DNA of 64,000 nucleotides, from positions 98,437 to 162,436 of the forward strand of contig JAUQWO010000020.1 of assembly GCA_030835135.1 (NCBI GenBank). Direction: 5' to 3'. Every line of letters starts with the position of its first letter. Position 1 is the first letter of the stretch. Under the pieces are notes generated by a model, which was given only the letters and a program-made list of their open reading frames with translations, searched no databases and had not been told where the DNA came from. Positions 43,501-54,113 of this stretch are shown in pieces. The position numbers and the translations under genes are program-made. This stretch comes from Bacteroidota bacterium. Its GTDB lineage: Bacteria > Bacteroidota > Ignavibacteria > UBA10030 > UBA6906.

Positions 43501-43920
43501 CGCCTTGCCGCGGAACAGGGCGCGGTCCGGAAGTCGCTTGAGGATCTCGCCCGTGAAGCGGCGCGCTCCGGAGAGATGAGCAAGATGCTGGGCGATCTGC
43601 AGCGCGTGGCCCGCGATATGCGGGAGGTGCAGACGGACCTTGCCGGCGGGAACGTGAACCCGGAGACCATGAGCAAGCAGGACCGCATCCTTTCGCGTTT
43701 GTTGGATGCTCAGCGTTCGATGCGTGAGCGTGATTATGAGAAGCGGCGGAAGGCGGAGAGTGGCACGGCGAAGGCACGGCAGAGCCCGCCGCCGATCGAT
43801 CTCTCCACCGTGGAGGGCCGCAACAGGCTGCAGCGCGACCTCCTGCGGGCGATGGAAGAGGGCTATGCGCGTGACTATGAAGAACTGATCAAGAAGTATT
43901 TCGAGGCGCTGCAGGAATGA
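40549..43920 (+). CDS. giant DUF4175-like membrane protein with Gln/Met-rich coiled coil
   Basis: 1123 residues. Two or three N-terminal membrane helices (residues ~30-85 and ~165-195), an extracytoplasmic region with Ig-like strands (~210-515), then over 500 residues (~520-1050) that are almost continuous coiled coil, rich in Gln, Met, Lys and Glu, rising to low-complexity QQQ stretches near 780-840. Resembles DUF4175-family proteins, which occur with DUF4159 proteins and metallopeptidases. It probably forms a large fibrous envelope structure. Starts overlap at GTG 40546 and ATG 40549. The M14 carboxypeptidase follows with an ATGA overlap. Confidence 0.8.
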   Translation: MHVRDAIHTGIGEIGGRLQKVRAEESRVRVLHGLVQTALTILALFVVLVVAEALFTTSAAVRTMLVAGAALCAVAAFVFFTGRPLAEILHLVGGETDEQTAGRVGAAFPDIKDRLLNLFQLLRSREGAKGYYSLDLLDASFADLAGAIREHNFGVVIDRTPLRSSAKFLPVALAMCTVLLALLPGTLGGAAYRLAFFTREFTPPPAYVITVAPGSVDVVKGATVEITARIQGVLRHPVSVLIRPEGQTSFQEQPIDSSADGTFRFTLENVRLSTHYAVKAGPVESEQYILRMLDRPVVNTLRLQVTAPSYTGIPRRWLDDNVGDLAALPGTRIRFELEASTALVGAALVFSDSSTLALRVDGKEASGEMTLRKPGTYHVRVATPQGVGNVDPIEYSLRVLTDAYPTIAILSPGANIDVAGDETLPLLVRVTDDYGVSKLRLAYKLVHSRYEQAAVDLTYVEIPLSGTGPDRLVPWNWLLPTLRLTPEDVIEYHAEVFDNDMVMGPKMAMSESYTLRLPSIDEVFADVDKSHEESHEALKDALRQAEEAKKDLDALARDLKKPQERLSWEDKKKAEEVARKYEAVRKKLEEVQRTMDQMMDEMKKNNSVSRETLEKYQELQQMMEQMNSPEFAEAMKKMQEAMQQMTPDAMKQAMQQFSFNEEQFRKSIERTMNLLKRIQIEQKMGEAVKRAEAMQKAQEELQQQTAQQKQDQAQSAAEAAKRQEDLAKQYEKMREELKELQKKMEEFPAEMPLEEMQKLQEGLDRNGLEQKLEQSAQSLRQQQMQQAMQQQQEASQMMGQMAQDLKQMQQQMSANQQKQIVNEMRRAAKDLLELSRRQEGLKNASRGLDPGSQQFRENAQQQAEIMSDLSNVTSRLSGLSQKTFSISPEMGKSIGEAIRKMSDAMQSLDQRNGQGASQQQGAAMGALNETAQQLQSAAQGMSQGGGQGMGMAGFMQRLQQMGGQQQGINDQTKGLTPQQAAEMGRLAAEQGAVRKSLEDLAREAARSGEMSKMLGDLQRVARDMREVQTDLAGGNVNPETMSKQDRILSRLLDAQRSMRERDYEKRRKAESGTAKARQSPPPIDLSTVEGRNRLQRDLLRAMEEGYARDYEELIKKYFEALQE

Positions 43921-45098
43921 CCCCCTCCGCATTCGCAGGGATGATCGCCGATGCCTATCCCTCCTTCCGTCTCCACCATATGTTCCCCGGCAACAGTCAG
44001 TATGACGCTGTACGGCGTGAACTCAAGGAGCTCGTTGCCCGGAGCGGAGGCATGTTCACGATGGATGATGCCGGCACGTCCGTCGAGGGACGCAGTCTGT
44101 CCGTGGTGCGCATAGGGAATGGTCCGCGGCGGGTGATGGTGTGGACGCAGATGCACGGGGATGAGCCCACGGCGACGCTGGCGATGCTGGACATCATGAA
44201 CGGGATGATCGGGTGGCGGTCCGAGCCATGGCTGGCGACGATGCTCCAGGACATCTCCATCGTACTCCTGCCGTTGCTGAATCCGGATGGCGCGGAGCGG
44301 TGGGAGCGGCTCAATGCCGCCGGGATCAACATCAACAGGGATGCGCTCGCCCTCGCGTCGCCGGAGGCACAGGTGCTGCACGCCGTGCACGAACGGTTCC
44401 GGCCCGATTTCGGATTCAATCTGCACGACCAGGAGTTGAGTTCGGTGGGCGATACGCCGGTGGCAACGGCGCTGGCGTTGCTGGCACCGCCGCCGACGGC
44501 GGACAAGCAGACCACGAGCACGCGGTTGCGCGCGATCCGGCTTGCCGCGCACATTGCGCGGACGGTCGGTCCGCATGCCGAAGGCAACCTCACGCGCTAT
44601 GACGATGCGTTCGAGCCGCGTGCGTTCGGTGATTGGTTCCAGGGGGCGGGAACGAGCACGGTGCTGATCGAGTCCGGTCATCGGGCCCACGATCCCGAGA
44701 AGGCATTCAGCAGAAAACTCAACGTCATCGGGATCCTCTCCGCGCTCCGTTCCATTGGCAACCACAGTTACGTCGATACCGAGCTCGACCACTATCATCG
44801 GCTGCCCCTCAACGGGAAACGCGTCTTCGATATCCTGCTGCGTGGCGTGGAGCTGCAGCATCGGGGGATGTGGAGTCGGACGGTGGATGTCGGTCTCGCC
44901 TTTCAGAAGGATCATGCGAACGTCCTCATCAAGGAGATCGGGGACCTGCACACGCACGGGGGACTCGAGGTCATCGAGGTGGCGCGCCGCGTGATATCCA
45001 CCGAGCATCTTCGCGTGAACAGGGTCATTCCCACCAGGGACCTCTTCGATCTGCTGCAAATGTACGCGAATTTTCCGCCTGTAGCGTTTCGCCCTTGA
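43917..45098 (+). CDS. M14-family zinc carboxypeptidase
   Basis: 393 residues. The zinc site H80-x-x-E83 (HGDE) and H170 (NLHDQE), and catalytic Glu252 (LIESGH), are all present, as in M14 zinc carboxypeptidases. No signal peptide is seen, so it may be cytoplasmic. It overlaps the coiled-coil gene by 4 bp (ATGA), hinting at a joint role, perhaps in processing peptides or peptidoglycan-derived fragments; not shown. Confidence 0.9.
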   Translation: MTPSAFAGMIADAYPSFRLHHMFPGNSQYDAVRRELKELVARSGGMFTMDDAGTSVEGRSLSVVRIGNGPRRVMVWTQMHGDEPTATLAMLDIMNGMIGWRSEPWLATMLQDISIVLLPLLNPDGAERWERLNAAGININRDALALASPEAQVLHAVHERFRPDFGFNLHDQELSSVGDTPVATALALLAPPPTADKQTTSTRLRAIRLAAHIARTVGPHAEGNLTRYDDAFEPRAFGDWFQGAGTSTVLIESGHRAHDPEKAFSRKLNVIGILSALRSIGNHSYVDTELDHYHRLPLNGKRVFDILLRGVELQHRGMWSRTVDVGLAFQKDHANVLIKEIGDLHTHGGLEVIEVARRVISTEHLRVNRVIPTRDLFDLLQMYANFPPVAFRP

Positions 45099-45123
45099 CA
45101 CTCTGAGCGGAATCTCGTACCAT
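45095..45123 (+). promoter_or_regulatory. promoter of the ECF sigma/anti-sigma operon
   Basis: TTGACA (45095-45100), 17 bp, TACCAT (45118-45123). Overlaps the stop of the carboxypeptidase gene. Being housekeeping-like it could give basal transcription; no autoregulatory element was recognised. Confidence 0.68.
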
Positions 45124-45168
45124 TTTTTTTACACTTTGTCCGTTCTTTCCCCTCATAGTGCTCTGTCG

Positions 45169-45741
45169 ATGAAAGCCGTCGGAAAAACGCCAAAACAGCA
45201 CGAGTTTGAAACAGAGGCCCTGCCGCATGCGGACCTGCTGTACAACTACGCTCTGCGGATGACGAACAACGCGGCTGATGCGGACGACCTCGTGCAGGAG
45301 ACCTTCCTCAAAGCGTTCCGGTTCTGGGATAAGTACGAGAAGGGAACCAATATCCGCGCGTGGCTGTTCAGAATCATGAAAAATTCGTACATCAACCGGT
45401 ACCGGCGCGAAGCGAAAGAGCCCGACACGGTGGATTACGAAGAGATCCAGAATTTCTACAACACGATCCGTGACGAGCGGTCCGATACGCATGATACGCC
45501 CGAATCGGCGTTCGGCAATCTGCTGGACGATGACCTGGCGGGTGCGATCTCCGCGTTGCCGGAGGACTTCCGGACGGTGGTGATCCTCTGCGATATCGAA
45601 GGTCTCACCTACGAGGAGATCGCGGAGTTCCTTGATTGTCCACTCGGTACCGTGCGATCACGGTTGCACCGCGGGCGGAGCCTCCTGCGGACACGGCTCA
45701 CGAAGTATGCAAGGGACCGTGGGTATGCCGTGGAGGGGTAG
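45169..45741 (+). CDS. ECF sigma factor with zinc-finger anti-sigma partner
   Basis: 190 residues: region 2 (ADLLYNYALRMTNNAADADDLVQETFLKAF ... AWLFRIMKNSYINRYRR, shortened here) and region 4 (LTYEEIAEFLDCPLGTVRSRLHRGR). It resembles SigR/RpoE-type oxidative-stress sigma factors. ATG 45169 is used, since an upstream TTG at 45136 lies just downstream of the promoter. The next gene is a classical anti-sigma factor. Confidence 0.92.
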   Translation: MKAVGKTPKQHEFETEALPHADLLYNYALRMTNNAADADDLVQETFLKAFRFWDKYEKGTNIRAWLFRIMKNSYINRYRREAKEPDTVDYEEIQNFYNTIRDERSDTHDTPESAFGNLLDDDLAGAISALPEDFRTVVILCDIEGLTYEEIAEFLDCPLGTVRSRLHRGRSLLRTRLTKYARDRGYAVEG

Positions 45742-45790
45742 CAGACGGACCGTGTGATCGGGGACCGGAGAAGGACCAGGAGTACGCGCG

Positions 45791-46615
45791 GTGAACTGCA
45801 CAGAATTCGACGAACAGATCACCCCCGCGGTCGATGACCGGCTGCGGGAGGACGAGGCGATCGCCTTCCGCGACCATGCCAGTGTCTGTCCGGCCTGCCG
45901 CCGCTCCTACGAAGCAGAGCTCTCCACCCGCAACCTCATCCGTCAACGCGTGCACATGGTGCGTACGCCGGGGAGCGTGGCTGCATCGATCGTGGACCGG
46001 CTTGCCTCCGAGCGCACCGCGGGTACTCCTGCGATCTTCCGGCGCTGGTCTCCTTCCGTTTACCGCTCCGTTCTTGCCGTGGCGGCGGTCGTTGCCGCGG
46101 TGTACCTGATCTCCTCCCCCGGGTTCAGCGATGATCCCGGTTTCCCGGCCATGCGTGAAGATGTGTTCGCACATTCCATTGTGACGTATGCGGGCGTCAT
46201 GGGGGGGCAGATGAAGCCGGATATCGAGTCCGCGCATCCTGATGTGCTCCAGGCGTTCTTCGCCGGCAAAACCTCGTTCCCCGTCCGCGTGCACACCGTG
46301 CGCGACTTCACGCCCGTCGGCGCGATGCTCCATGAATCCGGCGGTGTGCCTCTGGCCCAGGTGCTGTACAATGCCGGGAACACGACGGTGTATGTGTATC
46401 AAACCTGCTGGCAGACGGTGCAGGATGGACGGAAATTGCAGCTTCCGACGCGCATTCTTTCAGCCCTCCGCAGCGGGTCGGCCTATGTGGAAGAGAATGC
46501 CGATGGCCAGACGATGGTACTCTGGACCGAGGGCCAGACGTTGTGTGGCGCCGTTGCCGACATGCATACGCAGGAGCTTCTCGCCCACCTCGACGTTGCA
46601 CCCGCCTTGAAATAA
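45791..46615 (+). CDS. zinc-binding anti-sigma factor
   Basis: 274 residues. The N-terminus holds the zinc anti-sigma motif C3-x25-H29-x3-C33-x2-C36 (HASVCPAC), followed by one membrane helix (SVLAVAAVVAAVYLIS, ~95-110) and a periplasmic domain of unknown fold. The GTG start follows the sigma factor by 49 bp. It should hold the sigma factor at the membrane and release it on redox or envelope stress. Confidence 0.88.
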   Translation: MNCTEFDEQITPAVDDRLREDEAIAFRDHASVCPACRRSYEAELSTRNLIRQRVHMVRTPGSVAASIVDRLASERTAGTPAIFRRWSPSVYRSVLAVAAVVAAVYLISSPGFSDDPGFPAMREDVFAHSIVTYAGVMGGQMKPDIESAHPDVLQAFFAGKTSFPVRVHTVRDFTPVGAMLHESGGVPLAQVLYNAGNTTVYVYQTCWQTVQDGRKLQLPTRILSALRSGSAYVEENADGQTMVLWTEGQTLCGAVADMHTQELLAHLDVAPALK

Positions 46616-46728
46616 GACAGAACTATCCAGTATCCACTAGCGATCGTCCGTTTTCCGTCCGCCATTCCTCATTCCTGATTCTTCATCCTCCATTCTTCAT
46701 TCGCCAGTTCCCTCCTCTTCGCGGTTCA

Positions 46729-46757
46729 TTGCACTTTGTTCCATAGATGACTACCTT
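46729..46757 (+). promoter_or_regulatory. promoter of GAF-PAS kinase gene
   Basis: TTGCAC (46729-46734), 17 bp, TACCTT (46752-46757). Confidence 0.6.
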
Positions 46758-46832
46758 GCCTGAGCATACAATGCTGTCATTCGATCCATTGTGGACCGGC
46801 GCGGTCTCGCACTTCCGCGCGAGGATACATGC

Positions 46833-49505
46833 ATGCACCCGTCACGCGATCCCGTACGAACCGCTCCCGCAGCTGGGGATAAGGACCAACTGACGGGGAT
46901 CCGGTCCCGTCATGCCGAATCTCTTCTCCGCCTCTCCCGCCGTTTTGAATCCGCACAGACGTATCCCGAAGTTCTCGAGGCCGCCCGCGAAGAGGTCCGC
47001 GCTGCCATAGGCTATACGAATCTCTGGGTCTACCTCTTCTCCGACGACCGCCGGTATGCGTATGCCCTTGTTGGTGCCGGACCGGTGCTGGGCGACGACT
47101 GGCTGAAGAGCGAGATGGGCCGGCTGACGATCGAGGGAGATGCGATGTTGGAGGAGATCGCCGGCGCGACACATCCCGTCGTTGTCGAGGATGCGCGCAC
47201 GGATCCCCGGACCGACAAGCAGGTGGTTGCCGCGATCGGGAACCGGACGATCATCAACGTTCCCATCATCTTTTCGGAGCAGATCCTCGGGACGGTGGGG
47301 ACAGGGACGTTCGGGGACGAAGGCGTCCGTGCGCCATCACCCGTGGATCTCGAATTCCTCCAGTCACTTGCCAGTCACATGGCAGTGTCGCTGGACCGGA
47401 TCCGCCTGCTCGACCGCCACCGCCAGACCGAGCGGGCGCTCCGGCGGCTGAACAGGGAACTCCGGGCGATCTCGGGGTGCAATCAGGCGCTTCTGCGTGC
47501 GACCGATGAGCAGCAGTTGTTGAACGAGATCTGCCGGATCATCCGTGACGATGCAGGCTACGCGCTGGTATGGGTGGACCTTGTGGAGAAGACCGGCGAT
47601 ATCGGGCTGATCCCGGTCGCATGGGCTGGCACCAGTGATGAGCTTGTGGATGGCATGCGGGCCAGGTGGTCCGGCCTGTCGCGGGAAGGGACCGGACTCG
47701 CATCATCCGTGCTCAGGAACGGCGAGATCGTGATCATTCCGGATATTGCATCGGATGATCGCATGACAGAGTGGCGCGATGCCGCGATCGCACTGGGCTT
47801 GCGCTCCGGTATCGCGATACCATTGCGTGCGAGCGATGGGACCACATTCGGGAGTCTGACCGCTTACGCGTCGGAGGCCCGCGTGGTCTCTCCGGCGGAC
47901 CGCATCCTGTTGGAGGGGCTGACGCAGGACCTGGCATTCGGCATTTCCGTCCTGAGGAACCGGCAGGCGCTCGAGCGGGCGGAGGCAGAGCAGGCGAAGC
48001 ACGTCTGGTTCCTGGAGAGTCTGGACCGCGTCAACCGGGCGACCCAGAGTGCAGGTGATCTGAATGGGATGATGCGGGAGGTGCTCGACATCCTGATCGG
48101 TGTGTTTCCGTGTGACCGTGCCTGGATGCTCTCTCCGTGCGATCCCGAAGCCAAGGAGTGGCAGATCCTGATGGAACGCACGCGTCCGGAGTACCCCGGC
48201 GTGCTTCCCTCCGGCGTGAACCTGCCCCTGGACCCTGAAGGGGCTGCCGTGTTCGGAGTGCTGCGTGCGTCCGATGGGCCGGTGCAGTTCGGGCCCGCGC
48301 AGGAACACCGGGTCACACCGATGATCCGGGATGTGCTCGGGGTCAGGTCCTTCGTGGCTATGGCGCTGTATCCCCGCGTCGGTCCGCCCTGGTCGTTCGG
48401 GTTGCATCAGTGTTCTCATGAGCGGGTCTGGACCGAGAACGAGATGCGGCTCCTTCAGGAGATCGGGAGGCGGTTGACGGATTCCCTGACGACGCTGCTC
48501 ACGCTGCGCGATCTGCAGCAGAGCGGCGAACAATACCGATCGCTCGCCGAAGGGTCGCCGGACAATATCATCAGGTACGATGTCGAAGGGCGGATCACGT
48601 ATCTGAACGAGAACGTGGACCGGAGTCTCGGGTATTCCATGCGGTCGTTTCTGGGCACTGCCCCACCGATCGATTCGACCCGGCCAGAGCAGGTGGCGAC
48701 GATCACCACGCTCCGCCGGGTGATCGAAACCGGCCGGTCGTCGGACGTCGAAGTGGAGGTCCCCAATGTCCAGGGTGAACAGCGCATCCATCATGTGGTG
48801 TATGTCCCTGAATTCGGTCATGATGGCACACTGACGGGAGTGCTGGCCTTCGGCCGTGACATCACGGAACGAAAGCGTGACGAGGCTGCCCTGAAGCGTT
48901 CGCTGTCGGAGAAAGAGGTCCTCCTCAAAGAGATCCACCATCGCGTGAAGAACAACCTGCAGATCATCACCAGCCTGTTGAACCTGCAGGCGCGCGATCT
49001 GGGCCCGGGGCCCGCGCGGGCCGCGTTGCAGGAGTCACAGGCGCGGGTCCGTTCGATGGCGCTGGTGCATGAGACCTTCTACCGTGCGTCGGATTTTGCG
49101 CACGTCGATCTTCATGTCTACAGCGAAACACTCACCGCCCGCATCGCGCACGCATCCATACGGCCCGGGATCACCGTGAACGCCACCGGCGCGGGGGTCC
49201 TCGTGGGCATCGATACCGCCGTACCGGTTGGGCTCATTCTGAATGAACTCGTGACGAACGCCCTCAAGCATGGGTTCGAGGGGCGGGAACATGGATGTGT
49301 CACCGTCGATGTGCACCGCCGCGATCCGGGGACGGTCGCGCTCACCGTTGCGGATGATGGCGTTGGTCTGCCGGCGTCGATGGACGTCCGTGCGATATCG
49401 TCGATGGGCATGACGCTCGTCACCGGGCTCGTTGAGCAGCTCAACGGCACGATGGCGATCGACCGGAGCAGCGGTACGACGTTTACGATCACCTTCCCTG
49501 CCTGA
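46833..49505 (+). CDS. soluble GAF-GAF-GAF-PAS histidine kinase (HisKA_2)
   Basis: 890 residues with no membrane helix: three GAF-like domains (~30-190, ~205-350, ~390-545), a PAS domain (~565-690, YRSLAEGSPDNIIRYDVEGR), a HisKA_2 domain with H702-H703 in EIHHRVKNNLQIITSLLNLQ, and a HATPase (ELVTNALKHGF, DDGVGLP, GMTLVTGLV). A cytosolic sensor of small molecules, redox or light. No response regulator is adjacent. The start at 46833 has GAGGA 7 nt upstream, better than GTG 46791. Confidence 0.9.
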   Translation: MHPSRDPVRTAPAAGDKDQLTGIRSRHAESLLRLSRRFESAQTYPEVLEAAREEVRAAIGYTNLWVYLFSDDRRYAYALVGAGPVLGDDWLKSEMGRLTIEGDAMLEEIAGATHPVVVEDARTDPRTDKQVVAAIGNRTIINVPIIFSEQILGTVGTGTFGDEGVRAPSPVDLEFLQSLASHMAVSLDRIRLLDRHRQTERALRRLNRELRAISGCNQALLRATDEQQLLNEICRIIRDDAGYALVWVDLVEKTGDIGLIPVAWAGTSDELVDGMRARWSGLSREGTGLASSVLRNGEIVIIPDIASDDRMTEWRDAAIALGLRSGIAIPLRASDGTTFGSLTAYASEARVVSPADRILLEGLTQDLAFGISVLRNRQALERAEAEQAKHVWFLESLDRVNRATQSAGDLNGMMREVLDILIGVFPCDRAWMLSPCDPEAKEWQILMERTRPEYPGVLPSGVNLPLDPEGAAVFGVLRASDGPVQFGPAQEHRVTPMIRDVLGVRSFVAMALYPRVGPPWSFGLHQCSHERVWTENEMRLLQEIGRRLTDSLTTLLTLRDLQQSGEQYRSLAEGSPDNIIRYDVEGRITYLNENVDRSLGYSMRSFLGTAPPIDSTRPEQVATITTLRRVIETGRSSDVEVEVPNVQGEQRIHHVVYVPEFGHDGTLTGVLAFGRDITERKRDEAALKRSLSEKEVLLKEIHHRVKNNLQIITSLLNLQARDLGPGPARAALQESQARVRSMALVHETFYRASDFAHVDLHVYSETLTARIAHASIRPGITVNATGAGVLVGIDTAVPVGLILNELVTNALKHGFEGREHGCVTVDVHRRDPGTVALTVADDGVGLPASMDVRAISSMGMTLVTGLVEQLNGTMAIDRSSGTTFTITFPA

Positions 49506-49517
49506 CCTCCTTCTTCC

Positions 49518-49546
49518 TTGTATCTTCTCGCATATCTTGGTACCTT
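49518..49546 (+). promoter_or_regulatory. promoter of lon
   Basis: TTGTAT (49518-49523), 17 bp, TACCTT (49541-49546). It looks like a housekeeping promoter; no heat-shock (CIRCE) repeat was recognised. Confidence 0.55.
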
Positions 49547-49577
49547 TCACTGCTCTACCCACGACGAATGATGATCC

Positions 49578-52022
49578 ATGGCCTCTGAACACACTCTCGA
49601 TCCATCGCCGCTGACCGGGAACGCCGACAGCATCCCCGGGCGCCTTCCCGTTCTTCCGCTGCGCGATGTGGTCATCTACCCATTCATGATCTTCCCCGTC
49701 CTTGTCGGCCGCGAATCATCGTTGCGTGCGGTCAACGATGCGGTGGAACGGGACAAGTACATCTTCCTCGTTGCGCAGAAAAGCTCGGTCACGGAAGACC
49801 CGGGCATCGACGACGTGTACCAGGAGGGGACCGTCGCGCGCATCATCCAGGTGCTGAAGCTGCCGAACGGCCTGATGAAGATCCTGGTCGATGGCGTGAT
49901 CCAGGGCCGGGTGGAAAAGTTCCTGCCGAACGCGAAATACCTCGAAGCGGAGGTCAGCACGCTGACGTCCGCTACGCCGGTGGACCCCGAACTGGACGCG
50001 CTGCTCCGCCATACGGCGAGCCTCTTCACCGAGTATGTACACCTCAACAGGAACGTGCCGAGCGAAGTGCTGGTGGCGTTCGAGAACACGCGCGAACCGC
50101 TGCGTCGCATGTTCTACATCGCCGCGAACGTCATGCAGAGCGTGGACGTCAAGCAGCGGATCCTGCAGCTCACCACGATCCGCGAACAGCTCCATGAGCT
50201 GATCCGCATTCTGAACTCCGAGAACGACGTCCTTAAGATCGAGAAGGAGATCGACACCAAGGTCCACGACAACATCGCGAAGTCGCAGCGTAAGTTCTTC
50301 ATCCAGGAGCAGATCCGCATCCTGCAGGACGAACTGGGCGACGAGGACGCCTCGCCGGAGATGACCAAGCTGCGGGAGGACATCCGGAACGCGAAGATGC
50401 CGAAGGCCGTGGAAGAGAAGGCGCTCGAGGAGTTCACCAAACTGAAGAAGACACCGCCGCTCTCTCCGGAATCAACGGTCATCCGCGGGTATCTGGAGAC
50501 GATGGTCGCGGTACCGTGGCACAAGCGGACGAAGGACAACCTGCACATCGATCATGTGAAGGCGATCCTGGATGAGGACCACTTCGGCCTCGAGAAGCCG
50601 AAGGAACGGATCCTCGAACATATCGCCGTGCTCAATCTTGTACGCGAAATGAAGGGGCAGATCCTCTGTTTCGTTGGGCCTCCCGGCGTAGGCAAGACCT
50701 CGTTGGCGAAATCGATCGCGCGCGCCCTCGGCCGTCCCCTGGTGCGCATCTCGCTTGGCGGTGTGAGGGATGAAGCCGAGATCCGCGGCCACCGTCGCAC
50801 CTACATCGGCTCCATGCCGGGGAAGATCATCCAGTCCATGCGCCGTGCGGGGGTGGTGAACCCGCTCATGCTGCTGGATGAGGTGGACAAGATGAGCATG
50901 GACTTCCGGGGCGACCCGTCGTCGGCCTTGCTGGAAGTGCTCGACCCGGAGCAGAACGTGGCGTTCAACGATCATTATCTGGACGTGGACTACGACCTCT
51001 CCCGTGTCATGTTCATCACCACGGCCAACATCCGGTATGCGATCCCGCTGCCGTTGCAGGACCGCATGGAGATCATCGAGCTGTCGGGGTACCTGCTGCA
51101 CGACAAGGTCGAGATCGCGCAGCGGCATATCGTGCCGAAGCAGCTCAAGGAGCACGGGCTCGAAGACCGGCACGTGGAGATCACTGCCGGGGCCATCACG
51201 AAGGTCATCACCGAATACACGCGTGAGGCCGGGGTGAGGAATCTCGAGCGCGAGATCGCGTCGGTGTGCCGGAAGGTGGCGAAGGACATCGTGGGCAAGG
51301 GTGTGAAGCAGGGCCGGGACAGGGGTACGAAGAACAGCGCGGAGAAGGGCGCCAGGAAGGGCAAGCCGTTCATCGTCGATGCCGCACGTGTCGAGAAGTA
51401 CCTTGGCGTCCCGCGGTTCAGGAACCGCAAGAAGAGCAAAGAGCACCGCGTGGGTTCGGTGACCGGGTTGGCGTGGACGAGTGTGGGCGGCGACATTCTG
51501 AGCGTGGATGTGAGCGTGATGCGCGGGACGGAGCGGTTGACGCTGACCGGCCAGCTTGGCGACGTCATGAAGGAATCCGCCCAGGCCGCGCTGAGCTATC
51601 TGCGGTCGCATGCCCGTGCGCTCGGATTGCCGCCAACATTCTTCAAGGGGCAGGAGATCCATATCCATCTGCCCGAAGGAGCCATCCCGAAGGACGGACC
51701 ATCGGCCGGCATCACTATGGCCATGGCGATGTATTCCGCGCTCAGCGGGAAGGCTGCCCGCAGCGATGTGGCGATGACCGGCGAGATCACGCTCCGGGGC
51801 GAGGTGCTGGCCATTGGCGGGCTCAACGAGAAGCTCCTGGCGGCGCAGCGGAGCGAGATCACCACGGTGCTGATCCCGGAGGAGAACGTCAAGGACCTGT
51901 CGGAGATCCCCGATCGCGTCAAAGAAGGGCTGAAGCTCATCCCCATCAGCCGGATCGAAGAGGCCCTGCCGCACGTGTTCGGTCCGCAGCGTGGCACACG
52001 GAAACGCACAGCACAGGCGTAA
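49578..52022 (+). CDS. lon: ATP-dependent protease Lon
   Basis: 814 residues: N-terminal substrate domain (LPVLPLRDVVIYPFM), AAA+ domain with Walker A around K373 (GPPGVGKTS), and protease domain with catalytic Ser709 (KDGPSAGITMA) and Lys752 (LNEKLLAA). Degrades damaged and regulatory proteins in the cytoplasm. A Lys/Arg/Gly-rich insertion of about 25 residues (GKGVKQGRDRGTKNSAEKGA region, ~571-600) separates AAA+ and protease domains. Confidence 0.97.
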   Translation: MASEHTLDPSPLTGNADSIPGRLPVLPLRDVVIYPFMIFPVLVGRESSLRAVNDAVERDKYIFLVAQKSSVTEDPGIDDVYQEGTVARIIQVLKLPNGLMKILVDGVIQGRVEKFLPNAKYLEAEVSTLTSATPVDPELDALLRHTASLFTEYVHLNRNVPSEVLVAFENTREPLRRMFYIAANVMQSVDVKQRILQLTTIREQLHELIRILNSENDVLKIEKEIDTKVHDNIAKSQRKFFIQEQIRILQDELGDEDASPEMTKLREDIRNAKMPKAVEEKALEEFTKLKKTPPLSPESTVIRGYLETMVAVPWHKRTKDNLHIDHVKAILDEDHFGLEKPKERILEHIAVLNLVREMKGQILCFVGPPGVGKTSLAKSIARALGRPLVRISLGGVRDEAEIRGHRRTYIGSMPGKIIQSMRRAGVVNPLMLLDEVDKMSMDFRGDPSSALLEVLDPEQNVAFNDHYLDVDYDLSRVMFITTANIRYAIPLPLQDRMEIIELSGYLLHDKVEIAQRHIVPKQLKEHGLEDRHVEITAGAITKVITEYTREAGVRNLEREIASVCRKVAKDIVGKGVKQGRDRGTKNSAEKGARKGKPFIVDAARVEKYLGVPRFRNRKKSKEHRVGSVTGLAWTSVGGDILSVDVSVMRGTERLTLTGQLGDVMKESAQAALSYLRSHARALGLPPTFFKGQEIHIHLPEGAIPKDGPSAGITMAMAMYSALSGKAARSDVAMTGEITLRGEVLAIGGLNEKLLAAQRSEITTVLIPEENVKDLSEIPDRVKEGLKLIPISRIEEALPHVFGPQRGTRKRTAQA

Positions 52023-52031
52023 CGGAACGTT

Positions 52032-53729
<1,698 letters not shown>

Positions 53730-54113
53730 CCGCGGCATCTTTTCTTTTTTTCCCTTCGGAATTTTCCCCTCCACACGGTAGTCATGGGAAACAGCCTGAC
53801 ACGGCCTTTCCATGATGACCCATTGTCTTTGCATTACTCACTCTGATCTCACCGGTGCGGCCTCCGGATCTGGTCCGCGTCAGCCAACGGCAGCGGTCTG
53901 CTGCGTAACGGCTGCGCGCCGGGGACAAGGTGTTCGTCGGGCCGCCGGGTGTCGTGTGCGACGCAACGGAGCGTGGTGTGGATGGCGTTGGACGGAGGGG
54001 TTCGGGCGAACCTTCCGCTTCCGGCACGTTCTGCATCCGGTCCGCCGTGCGGCACCGCGCCATGGTGCCACGGCACGCACCGCCGCACCGGTGGGACGGG
54101 TGGGAGAGGAGCC
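53730..54113. other. 384-bp intergenic stretch
   Basis: Several arginine-rich open frames exist but look non-coding. The T-rich part directly after dnaX could be a terminator without clear hairpin. No promoter matching the window's pattern was found for the MauE operon. Confidence 0.5.
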
